From Neospora caninum Liverpool (Eukaryota; Apicomplexa; Conoidasida; Eucoccidiorida; Sarcocystidae): a stretch of 64,000 nucleotides of DNA. Of the stretch, positions 1 through 10,821 are shown one piece after another. The DNA lies in NCBI RefSeq assembly GCF_000208865.1, contig NC_018397.1, forward strand, positions 1,736,001-1,800,000. The letters are read 5' to 3'. Position numbers and translations under genes: made by a program. The first letter of the stretch is position 1, and each line of letters opens with the position of its first letter. The notes under the pieces are model-generated. The model was not told where the DNA came from. It worked only from the letters and a program-made list of their open reading frames with translations, and made no database searches.

Positions 1-635
1 AGACGCCCGGAAACGAACCAGTGATAGGGTCGTTCAGCCGAAGAAGGTTCGGCTCGTTTGATGTGATCTCAGTCACGTTTTTGACGAGTTCGAGACAGTC
101 CTCCTTGCTCAGGCGTCCTTCTCGCTGCAGATGACTTCGCAATTCCTGAAGCCCAGACAGGCAGTGACGCCAAACGCGTGGGCGCCGTTACAGCCTCAGT
201 TGAACCGAAAGAACACCCCGTCGGCACACACCCCCACATGGACACCTGTATCTGAACAAAGGCGTGCATGTACGCACCTATATATATATATATATATATA
301 TATATGTAAAAAAACGCAAGCATGTATAGGTACATATATAGATATATATGAGAAGGCCGAAGATGACATGTCGCGAGATGGAGACGTGTGGACAGAGGAG
401 TTGAAAGACGGTAGACGTTGTGGGCTCCACAGGTCACAGAGAAGACCGGAGACGCAAGCCTCGAGCGGTCGGGCGGAAGGCTTTGTTAGCTGGAAAGGAA
501 AGAGATGCTTGCCTGCCAGTTGGGAGGGTTCGACGGGCCATGCGGATAGAGAAGCGACTGTTTGAGCGGCTGCGCCGGGGGTGGCTGAACGGAGGTGACC
601 ACGCGGTCGTTCAGGGGATCTGCCAGCGGCTCCAT
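1..635 (-). CDS. CNA: Calcineurin A (PP2B catalytic subunit), N-terminal exons, partial
   Basis: Ca2+/calmodulin-activated Ser/Thr phosphatase, catalytic subunit. Two minus-strand exons are readable: 513..635 (41 codons, starting MEPLADPLNDRVVTSVQPPP and ending ..NPPNWQ) and about 19..145 (ELRSHLQREGRLSKED, then EPNLLRLNDPIT). These match the calcineurin A N-terminus: the D-R-V-V...PPP segment, the W..L..H...EGRLSKED helix, and the EPNLL.L.DPIT strand that precedes the first metal-binding loop. The metal-site motifs themselves lie beyond the left edge. Both exon ends at the first junction are phase 0, but the donor reads CAG|GCAAGC, a GC-AG intron. The donor of exon 2 is a weak GT at 17-18; alternatively the exon runs on. 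The ATG at 633-635 is preceded by an A-rich stretch and fits the family's usual start. Seen: sequence and phase. Inferred: identity from family motifs. Confidence is high for the family. Confidence 0.8.
279..305. repeat. (TA)n microsatellite in calcineurin A intron 1
   Basis: About 13 uninterrupted TA units lie inside the first intron of the calcineurin A gene (146..512). This is the first of the many (TA)n tracts in the left half of the window. Confidence 0.95.
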
Positions 636-3600
636 TTTCCGGTCCGTTTTGACTCTGTTTTTTATCGAAAGCCGGTTTCTATCTCGAGGAAAGCGGGAAG
701 CGACCTCGCACGCCGAAGGGCAGTCTCACCCGCAGAGAAGATACGAAAAAAGAGGAAGAAAACGAAGAGGCCGAGAAGAAAGAAGAGGAAAAAACGGGCG
801 GAGGGCGAAGAGGAGGAGCGGCGTCTCGCGTTGCTATTGAGCAGCCGTCGAACGCGTCCTTTTTGTCTCGGCTCTACCTTCTGTCCCGAGGCCGAACGGC
901 TGCCGAGGAGTCGCCAAAAAGGAGAGATGTTCTCATCAGGCGCTCGTCGTGCTCCGGCGGGCAAGGCGCCCCGACGATGCACAGCAGTTGGAAGACGATG
1001 AGACCAGGAAGAAAGGCGCCAGAAGGTGAATGAGAAGAGATGAAACAGCGAGGAGTTGGATGAGTCAAAAGAGGGAGAAACGAGGCGAAAGGTGAACGCG
1101 AGGCTCCTGCTCGGTTGACGAGACGGAGGAGCTTGCTGCGAAGAACAACGGTCTACAAAAGGGAGGAAACTCTGCGCAGCGAGAACAAAAAAGCAAGCAA
1201 TCGGTCCTTCTGCAACGGAGACAACCTGTCGGGGCAGCGACATAAAGCGACGGCAACAGATCGGGGGTGTGCGCGAGACACGAAACGCACAGGCCTTTCT
1301 TCCCTGCTCCTGCGTGTACCCACAGGGAGGGGGTTCCAGAAGTCGAAGAAATACTGCGAGGGGACGCGAAGACCTACTACCTGTGTCCGCAGATGTCTGT
1401 TTTTCTAGCCATTTCTACGCACAAAGATATAGACTTAAAAAAGCTGCGGAGAGATTCAGGGATACGACAGATGCAGAGGCAGGCACTCGTGGAGGCGCAC
1501 GTGCGAGTTCGAGCACATCAATGCGAACAGGCTACGAGAGAGGGTAGGAAGAAACAAGGGAACGGAGAGCAGGGAGCAGCGGCGCATTCGTCTCTAGTGT
1601 CTTCCCTTTGAAGCTTTTCTTGAGTGCACGCATAGAGAGCCTCTCAGCATTGGACGAGAGGAAAATTGCTTCACCACTCTTCCAGGACAGAGGAGAGACT
1701 TGTCGCTTTCCCTCTCTCAGAAAGAGCAGCGTTCCGGAGAACGGGGAGACACTTGCGAGGATCCAGTTTACACGAAGCCTCAGACGCACAAGGCGCCCTT
1801 ATTAGCCTCGAAAGAAACGGTCGGGAAACGAGACAGTTAGCAGACACGGAAAAAGGAGGAAGGAATCTCAACAACGGACCAGCTTCTCGCATGTGCCGCA
1901 TCCACTACTCAAAAAAAAATCCGTTTTCGCTCCCGCGGAGGTGTATGTCCGAAACGCACATGTCGTTTTCGTGCCTTGGGACCATGGAGACCCCTCCCTC
2001 TGTATTTTCGAAAGTCTTTTGCGGGAAAGATCGCCTTCCCCCGGATTGCCTTTCCCTCGCCTTTTCTCTCGCGCCTTCCCGGCTGTCCTCCTCTCTGCGA
2101 GAATCCCCCTTTTTCGTCTGGGAAATCGGTTCAAGGCGCGAGAGGGCGAGGACGCTATCGCGTTTTCTCTTTTCGCGGCGCTACACGAGAAAGGATAGAA
2201 GCGCGCCGAGCGTAAAAAGTCGAAAACGGGAGAACACGAGAGTTGAGAAAAGAGAGCGGCCGTCGCGTGCCAGCGGGCCGAAAACACCTGCGCGTCGTTC
2301 TTTCCGTGCACGAGAAGGACGCTGGAGAGATTTGCCGCAAAAAAGGAACTCTCTCGCTTGAATCCGAAAATGTCTACACGAGGCGCGTCGTTCCTCTTCC
2401 TTCTTCACTCAAAAACGCGCAGTTCACGGAGAAACAAAAAAGCGACTCCGGCCATCTCTATATATCGCCCGTGTATGCTGTGCCAGCTAACCGGCGTGTT
2501 AGCCGCAAAAAACACAGCGGGGCTGTCGTCACATTTGCAACTCGCAAAAAGAGCGAGCTCCTCACAGAGGCAATTTAACGACAAAAACGAATGACACGAC
2601 ACAGGGCTTTCCCTTTACCTCTATGTACTCCGCAGACTGTTTGCTGTGTTTTCTGCGGTTCAGTTCTCGAAACGGCCGTGAGAGGCGGGGCAGATCGCAC
2701 ATCCGCGCTATCGAGGCTTTTTTGTCTGACGGGATCTGTGCCTCTCGCGCCGTCGCGTCGAATATTACTCGGGATGCGGTGACACACAGACAGAACTCTT
2801 CCACTCACAACACAGGGAAGGAAACTGTGCGATCAGCGACGAGAATGACAGGGAAGACGCACATGTGGAAAACGTGCGGGAATGTGGCCAGCGCGCAAAA
2901 TACGGGGAACCGCGAGGGAAGAGGGACGGGAGCGGGATTCGACATGGGTCGAAGCTCCAGGAAAATGAGGGCTGTTTCCTTGGTTCTGAGACTTTTCACG
3001 GAGAAGGCGCAAAAGAGAGGCGTAAACATGTCCCGAAGAGAGGAGCCAGTTCGGTTAGAAAGACCGAGGCGTTTTGCACACAGAATGCCGGCAAAACGCG
3101 CGGAAGAAGCGCCGAAAGCGGCGCGTTCAGACCAGGCACAAACGGGTCTGTTACGAGACGAAAACCCCAACTTGCGTGTAAGACGAAGACCCAAGTCAAA
3201 AGAGATGGAACTTTACAGAAGGAAACGCGTTTCCAATTGAGGGGCGCGCATTGATATCGTACGTATTCATATATTTACCTAAAAATGCAAATGTAGTGGC
3301 ATACGTACATCAACATCGGAACTCAAACATTGGTATGTATGTCTGTGCTTGCGAAGTGGGCGCGGTTTTTTGCTTGCGTCTACGCAATGCACAGACTGAT
3401 TCGCCTGTTAGACCTGGCGGAGAAGGCAGGAAAAAAATGGCAACCAGAGAGTGGCATAGGGGAATGCGGGGATTTTCGATGAAGGAGAGTGTGTACGAGG
3501 AGAAGGCCAGATAAAACAGGAGAACAAGACCTACGGCCCCGAAAACACTCGTTGGCACGCAGTGTACGTACACCCCGCTGGCCCCATTCAACAAATAGAG

Positions 3601-5226
3601 AGAGGGACTTTGAGTGTATGTACACCTGAAGCAGAGAACAGCACAGAAGCGCGGGCCACACACCGAATCCCCATGAGGCGCTCTGGCTCTCTGCCTCAAG
3701 CTGCAGCGCGACTCTCACACTCAGTTCGGGTTTCCCCGTCTCTCGCCACTGCATGTCATCTGGTTCACACCATCCTAGCAACAACGCACTCGCTCTTCAT
3801 GCAAGAGCGGAAAAGAAATCCCCAGCGAGCACCCAGTTGTTGCAGCCCCCTGCTGTCGGCTGGTCGTCGGTTCTCTGGTTGACCGAGACACATCTGTGTG
3901 CGCAGAACGCTCTAAAAAACGCGAGGCTTTTCTTGGCGGCTCCCAGAGGCTTCCCGTTTCTTCCAAAGAGCGACAGAAAGCCACCATGGCAGAGATAGGG
4001 AAGACAACCACGCGCCAGATCGGCGCATGTTCGCCGCACGTAGACAACGCGCGCGAGAAAAACGCAGAGGAGAGAGCGGTCAGTGCGTTGAGGCGAGTCG
4101 AGTCGCTGGGTTTCTCGGCTGGGTCCTGTCACGCTGCGGCAAGAGATACAAAGAAGCTGGTTTGAGCTCGAGAGAAAGTTCAGAGAGCGAAGGCAACCCT
4201 TCTTTTTTGTCTGTTTCTTCTAAAGCGCGGATGTGGGGACAGAGTCTTTCCTCCGCATCTCGATAGGGAAGCCGAGAAACCGCAGACAAGAAACTCTCGG
4301 GAGAAAAATCTGGCAAGTCGCGGTTCTTTGCTCGCAGTGTCTTCGTTTTTCCTCGGGCGCTGACTCAAGTTAAAATTCTCGCGTTTCTTTCAAGACAGAG
4401 AGTGTCATCTCGCTTAACTTTTTTTCACCCTCTTTCACAGTTTCCCTCTTCGTTCGATTCAAAACCAACTCCGGGGCAGGAGGAGGTTTTTCCTTCGTTT
4501 GCCTCTCTCTGTCTCCTCGCTTTGCCTGTCTTACTCTCCTCTCCTGATTCTCTTGTTTCTCTGTTCTGAACCTGCGAATCAGGCAGGTGTGTGTTGGGGA
4601 GCACCTGTTCACGGCCCGTGCCATATAGGTCATCTTTCTTCGCTCCGGTGGCATGGTGAGCGCTTTCTCCTTCGTGCCTCGATATCGTCACTGAGAAATG
4701 TTCTTCCTCGTGGCGTTCGACCCCTCTTTTTTTTCAACTCTTTCGTCTCCGAAGAGTTCTTCATCTCTATCGTCTCGCCTTTTTTCTCGCTTGTCTCTGA
4801 CTTTTTCAAGGTTCAGGACTTCTGTCTTCTCGCTCTTCCTCCTCTCCCCGTCGTCGACCGTCTCGTTCCAGCCGCCTTGCCAAATGTCTTGAGACTGCCT
4901 GTCTCATTGTCAGCCTTTACTCCGGTACCTGTCTCGCTCTCTCCATTTCTGAGTCGGCCCTCCTCATTCCCGAGCTCCTCTCGTTTTTGCTGCCTTCTCT
5001 CTGTCAAAGCGTCGCCCTTCTTCGCCCCCTCTGGCCTTCTCTTTTCCCTCTTCGTGATACAGGCAAACAGCGCCTTCGCTCGCGCGGCTTCTCGCTCCCT
5101 CTCTCCCTGTCTCCCCGTATCTTTCTCGTGTTATCTTCGTTTCTCCATTCCTCCGTTCCCAGGGCTCCTTTCAGAGACGCGAGAGGCAACAAGGGGGGGG
5201 CGAGTGGCGGGAGAAAAACGGGGAAA
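636..5226. other. Spacer between the divergent calcineurin A and SNARE genes
   Basis: This 4.6-kb spacer separates two genes that point away from each other, so it should hold both promoters and 5' leaders. ORFs of up to 205 codons exist on both strands (for example + 2623..3240 and - 662..1243), but they overlap each other, are rich in Arg, Lys and Ser, and show no recognisable domain or phase-matched exon chain. I do not call any of them. Short (TA) runs occur at 2460-2464 and 3269-3275. No tRNA or other RNA gene was recognised. Confidence 0.4.
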
Positions 5227-7674
5227 ATGTGGTCAGACTATCTGTCGGAGTTCGCCGGTCTCCATGAAGAGGCCGAGCGCATCCTCGCAGGTGACAAGAA
5301 GAGTTCAGACAGTCTCGAAGTCAGGCAGCAGAAACTCGACGTTCTGATGAAGAAAATGAAACGTGAGCAAGTTGCGCCCTTTGGCAGAAATAGATGCGGA
5401 AGTAAAAGTTGAAATCCTCGTCGAGTTCTCCATTTTTCTTCATTCGGAAACGGGTTTCTGTCCCACTTCCACGGCATGTCTCCCTTCAGGAAGCACGACG
5501 CCCTGTGCCTCGCGTGCCTTCTGTTCCTAGATGGCCATCTATCTACCCTCGTCTCCGTCCATTTTTTCCCGTCTTCTTCCTTCTTTTCTCGCCGTTGTCC
5601 CCTCGTTCTCTTTCTTGGTGTTTCCATGGATCTCTCCTTCGTCCTCTCTTGTCCTCTCTCTTGTTCTCTCCCTCTTATTCTCTCTCTCTTGTTCTCTCCC
5701 TCTTGTTCTCTCCCTCTTGCTCTCTCTCTCTGGTTCTCTCTCCTGTTCCCGCTTTTGTTCTTTCCCTCCTGTGCTCGTGTTCTCCCTGTCGTTCTCTCTT
5801 GTTCTCTCTACTGTTCTCGTTCTTGTTCTTTCCCTCGTGTGCTCGTGTTCTCCCTGTCGTTCTCTCTTGTTCTCTCTACTGTTCTCGTTCTTGTTCTTTC
5901 CCTCGTGTGCTCGTGTTCTCCCTGTCGTTCTCTCTTGTTCTCTCTACTGTTCTCGCTCTTGTTCTTTCCCTTGTTTTCTTGTGTTCTCCCTCTTGTTCGG
6001 GCTCCTCTCTCGTGTTTTCTCGCTTCTTTTATCTGGTTCTGCCTTGTCCTCTTCTTTTTCTCGTGTTTCCGTCGGCGTTCCTTCCTCCGGTTCTATGCTT
6101 TTCGTTCTTCCTTTTTTCGACGTCTCTTTTCAGGATGCTTTTCTTCGCTTGAGATGAACGTTCGCTCTCTGCAGCCCCGCGAGCGGCAGCCTCTCGAAGC
6201 TTCGCTGGCGAACTGTCGTCGTCAGTTCCAGGACATTGAAAGGAGGTGCGGCCTTAGGCGGAAAAGAAGTGCAAAGCTGGAGAAGGCTGCGCGGAAGGAG
6301 GGGAGGAACGAGAGCAGTCAGGGCAGGATAACGCAGGCGACAAGGAAGGAAGCGAACAGACATAAACACGGCAGAAAGGACAAGAATTCAGGAAGCAGAG
6401 ATACAGCATAAATCATCTGAAGCCGAACGATAATCTGACCGCAAAGGGGACTCAGAGAGCTCCTGACAAAGCGAAAACTGCGTTAGGGTTCTTGAGATGA
6501 AGAGATACAGGAGATTTCTTTCACGGGCAAAGCAGCCTTTTCCGCAGCCCAAGGAAACCCGTTCTCCTTTCCCGGTATTCTCAGTATTTTTTTTTATCGT
6601 GAGGCTTGTCTGCTGTTCAGGGCTCTTCTCTTGGGAGGAAGCAGCAGAGGTACTGGGCAGTCGAGTGCTATGAGGACTCGACAAGCCACCCTCGAGAAGC
6701 TGAAAAAAGGTAGCAGTCAGGTGAGTCCCAGTTACACAATTTCACTTTGTGCCTGTGTGGTTGCCGCTTGAGAAACATTAGCTGTTTATGTGCGGTCAGG
6801 GTCTGTGGTTGCTGATTCTTTTCGTCCGGTCCCGGAAGGCCTGTCGAATGAGGCAGTCGTCTTTCAAGCAAAAATCTCCGTGTGTCTCTCTCGCTGTACC
6901 CCTTCCCTCCTCTTCGCTCCTCTCCTTTTTCTGGGCCACTGACTGCAGAGACTATGTTGCGTCTCGTGGGATGCAAATTCCGTTTTCCGATTTTTCGGTT
7001 TTTCGCGTTTCGTCCGTCTGTGTTTCAGCTGGAGGAGAGCCTCCGGCTAGCTGCGGAGACAGAGAGCGTGGGAGAGTCCGCTCTCTGTTCGCTGTACGTA
7101 CAGCGGGAAACACTTTCACGGGCGATGACGCGAACCAAAGAGGTTCAGAGAAACATGGACGAAGCAGACACAATCGTCACAAAAATGTCTAAATGGTGGA
7201 ATGGCATTTGGTGAAAATAGCAGCATGTGGACAGAGTAAAGAGAGGGGAAGAGAGAAAGAGGAAACGAGAGACGAGATAGTTTCCGAAGTCTGCCGACTT
7301 GTTTTTTAAACTCTTTTGTGCAAGTCGGATGTGAGCGTCGTCCCGGTGTATATACACCGATACCCGGTCAACCGAGTAGATCACGGAGAGGCGGATAGGG
7401 TGGTTTCTCCAATTTCACCCTCTCTCCACGGAGATGCCTTCCGCAGAACCACGGGCGTGTTCACTCATGTAGGAACTTGTTGTGAATCCTTTGATCGCAA
7501 TTTTGCTGTGATGCCTGGGTGTTCGTTTTTGATGTAAACTTATGTATCTCGCAACAGATTTATAGCCAAGTCATAAATATGTTGTGTAAATGCGGAAGTG
7601 CATATGTCCTTGTGTCTTTTCTGGGGAATTGTTCCATCTTTTTCAGGATGCTCGCCGTTTTTGTTTCGCTGTAG
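5227..7674 (+). CDS. VTI1: Vti1-like Qb-SNARE
   Basis: Membrane-fusion protein of endosome/Golgi traffic. Five exons join in phase: 5227..5362, 6134..6245, 6621..6720, 7029..7210, 7647..7674 (558 nt, 185 residues). The N-terminal half resembles the Vti1 three-helix domain, with a MNVRSLQP segment matching the M-x-x-x-x-RSLQP of plant VTI1 proteins. Exons 3-4 give the Qb SNARE motif (RTRQATLEKLKK, then LRLAAETESVG, QRETLSRAMTR and KMSKWWNGIW), close to the Vti1 pattern ..A.ETE.IG...L..L..QRE.. All introns are GT-AG. The last exon adds only WMLAVFVSL before a stop, so the tail anchor is about 14 hydrophobic residues, shorter than the usual ~20; the final exon choice is therefore the weakest point. 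Intron 1 carries a long pyrimidine tract with a 68-bp tandem repeat. GOSR-type SNAREs are the main alternative, but the RSLQP segment favours Vti1. Confidence 0.78.
5757..5960 (+). repeat. 68-bp pyrimidine-rich minisatellite, three copies
   Basis: Three near-identical 68-bp units start at 5757, 5825 and 5893 (each beginning GTTCTTTCCCTC), and a decayed fourth begins at 5961. They sit in a C/T-only-like tract (about 5560-6060) in the first intron of the SNARE gene, just before exon 2. The plus strand is almost purine-free. Confidence 0.9.
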
Positions 7675-10122
7675 AGACCTGGATGCTTTTTCTTGTCAAA
7701 GAGATTTCTTCTCACTTTTGCTCACGTTCCGCACCCCCACTGCTGAGTCGGGGAGCACGAACTTCACACTCTTCCCCCGCACTTTTCTTGCGCTCCGCAG
7801 CTGCAGTCTAGGGTGAGCCACTCGATGGGAGGCGCAAGAACAGAGGAAGTACCGTTTACTCTCTTCTTCGTTGTCTCTGTTTTCCCTCCTTTTACCTTGT
7901 TCTCCGCTCCGTTCTTTCTCCACTCTTCTTCTCTGTCTTCCCTCTCTGTTCATCTGTGTCCCTCGTCCTTTCTTCTGGATGTATATACCTCCATATATCA
8001 ATGTATCTGTGACTATGCATATAAATATGTGGATATATGTTTCGTTTGAGCAAGATGCTTGATCCATGGTAGTATATGCATTCTTTAGAGCCAGAAAATG
8101 AAGGATATATCGGAATAGGCGAGCTGTGCTCTCGGCAACAAGAGAAAAGAGAAACGTTCTGTATTTATATATATAGATATGTAGTTTCGTAGGCGAACAC
8201 GTCTACACTCGTCTCCAAAAGGTTTCGAAGAAAGAGATGAGCGAGTTGGAAAGAGGAAAGCCTCAGCGTAATCGTCCGATACTGCTGCTTCACCTCCTGT
8301 TCTCTGGTCAAACGAAGGTGGTCCAACAAAACCTTTCGCAGCCACAGAACAGGATGTTTACAGTTTTTTCCGCTAACAAGAGAGGCGTGAGGAGGAGATT
8401 TCGCTAACTGTATGGACGAAGTGCCTTGTTGCGTGCGGCGACAGATGGCGCTGCCGCGAGAGATCGCACCTGTTGCTCGAGACAAGCCATCTGACTCGAA
8501 AAAACCCTTTCTCTCTCTTTTCACTCTCTGCGAAGGTGCACAGGCGCGTTGCGAGTGACGTGCTGTGTCGGCGCATCCGCATTTTTCTGCATCTTGTTTC
8601 GCATCCGCAAGGCTAGAGTTCTTCGTGCGTTCTGCGCAGATATGGGCAGACACAGAGGATATTTTTTTTTGGTGAAAAATCTTCTGCACCAACGGCCATT
8701 CCTGCTCCCAGCGGATCCTCCGTAGACTGATTTGGCGACTGCATACCAAGGAAACGTGCACAGCTCAAGAGAGCCTCGAAACGTCTGCATATGCAATATA
8801 CATGAATGTGTACATAAATGCATACAGGGGCATATATGTAATTATACATATATTGAGGTCCATGCAAACACAGTGCGCCACACCACCAGCGTATCCCTAT
8901 CTTTCTATATGTATATATGTAGGTATTTGTGTGATCGTGTAGAGAGATCCGCAGAACGCAGTTCCCTTTAGAGTTGTGATGGCCGAAGGGTTTCGAGAGA
9001 GCCGCGGATTTTTGCTGATCGGGCATCATAAGCTCAACGCGTTCCCTGGCCATTTTGAGACGGGCGGTTCACTCGTGTCCTATCGACTCCATTCGCGTTT
9101 TCGATTTCCTGTCGCAGTGGATCGAAAGCATTCTGTCTCCAACCTGCCGATCTGTAGAGCCGCAACTGCGAGACATGGGACATTCGTGTGGGGAGAGACT
9201 GTGGGGGCCCGCCCGTTTTGTGGGGTGTTTCGCATTTGCCCGGTTCAACCGAGAGAAGCGGCTGCCTTGGGGATTTCTGCACGTCCGTCGTCGTCCCTTC
9301 TGACCGCTGAACGCGCCGTGGCCGGGACTCGACCGCCTGCGGCGCAGTCTCGAGAACGTCATGTCTCCTTTCAGCTTCTCGGCTGTTTTTTTTGAGACCG
9401 CCTTCTCGCTGTCCGATCTTTCCCGACCGTCCGTCAGGGGCGGAGACACAGCGGCACACGCCGGCGCATGCCCGAAGATTCGCTTCGTGTGACCTTCTCG
9501 CCGTCTCCAGCTGGCTTTATCGAAGATCGACGCGTTCTTGACTGTGAACACTCGAGACGGAACAGAGGAAAGGATGAAGGTTCTTCTTCTCGTGCCCGCC
9601 CTCCAGCGCTTTTCCAGTCACACAGACAAACATACTAAGGAAACTCTAGACCGGTGTGCCGTTCCCGATCTCGTTCTTTGAGTTCTCGTGAGGTGAATGG
9701 ACTCAAGAGACATCCTAACCGCAGCTACTGCGCAGAAGCTGGAATCGAGAAAGGAGCGAGGCAAATGCGGCTCTAAAACGCACGCAGCAAGCATTGCACA
9801 AACTAATCTACGAAAAACAGAAAATTCCGTGAGGGGAACATACCTCGTTTGCGTCGTCGCCACAGATATATGGACAAACAGCTGCATCTCAGCACAGAGA
9901 AAAGGACCAAGGCACGCACACAGGTGTATGGTCATGTATAAACACTAAAACTGGGTGTATGTACACCCTTTTCTACGGTCGAGGCATGGGAACTCCAGCA
10001 AATTTGGCAGATAAAACCTGTTTGGATCTTCATCCAGCACACAACTTACGAATCGATAAATATAAGAAGCGAGAGAGATAAATGCATTTAGATACAGGTA
10101 TACTTGTACCAATTTTCTTCTT

Positions 10123-10167
<45 letters not shown>

Positions 10168-10821
10168 AATGATTGTACATGCCTATATAAATGAACATGA
10201 ACCGAACCAACAGCATCCGTACAGCGTGGTCTTGTGCGGGCTGTAGAATATATAGTTCTTGCTCTGGGACTGCGCGTAAGAGAATGCTTTCTGCCTCGTT
10301 TTCAGCCCCTTGCGAGGCGCTGTGTCCTTCTCCTAGTTCGCCTTGATATCACACCTCCTCCCGTGGAAAACGTTTCTCGCTCGGTAGACAGCTCGAGGTT
10401 CGTCCTGTGGATCCTGTGTATGTGAGAATTCCCTGCCGATCGGCGCGGTCCGGTTCCGCTGAGCCTGCGGGGTTCTTACGTTTCTTCTCGCCTGAGAGAC
10501 AATGTCTTTAGTGCTTTTTAAGTCACACGTTCTCGTCGCGCCTTGTGGCCTGGAAATGAGTCGAGCCTTCTCTGTTCTCCCTTGGAAAAAGCGAATCCTT
10601 TCTCCGTATTGCCTTTTTTTGCCGTCGAGTCTGGTCGCCTTGTCTCCTCGTTGGGAGTTCACTTTTCCTATCTCTCTTTTCCTGGTGTTCTGTCTCTTTT
10701 CCATTTTCCCGCCTTTCCCCTCTCTCTTTTCTCTCTCCGTTTTTCTGCCTCTTCCCCGCCTCCATTCCCGTTCTCTTTTCTGCTTTTCTGCCCCCAGCCT
10801 TGCCTCGCGGGTAATCCCAAG
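7675..10821. other. Spacer and probable leader of the DSP-like gene
   Basis: No phase-matched exon chain was found. Overlapping ORFs on both strands at 8976-9551 (up to 160 codons) are GC-rich with no recognisable domain; they probably belong to the promoter or leader of the gene starting at 10822. AT-rich low-complexity DNA lies at 7980-8180 and 8790-8940. A (TA)n tract occupies 10127-10163. Confidence 0.4.
10127..10163. repeat. (TA)n microsatellite
   Basis: About 18 TA units upstream of the DSP-like gene, flanked by a pyrimidine stretch on the left. Confidence 0.95.

Noticed and set aside
2623..3240. 205-codon plus-strand frame between calcineurin A and the SNARE
   Set aside because: Composition is Arg/Lys-rich without recognisable motifs, overlapped by similar frames on the other strand; more likely promoter or leader DNA.
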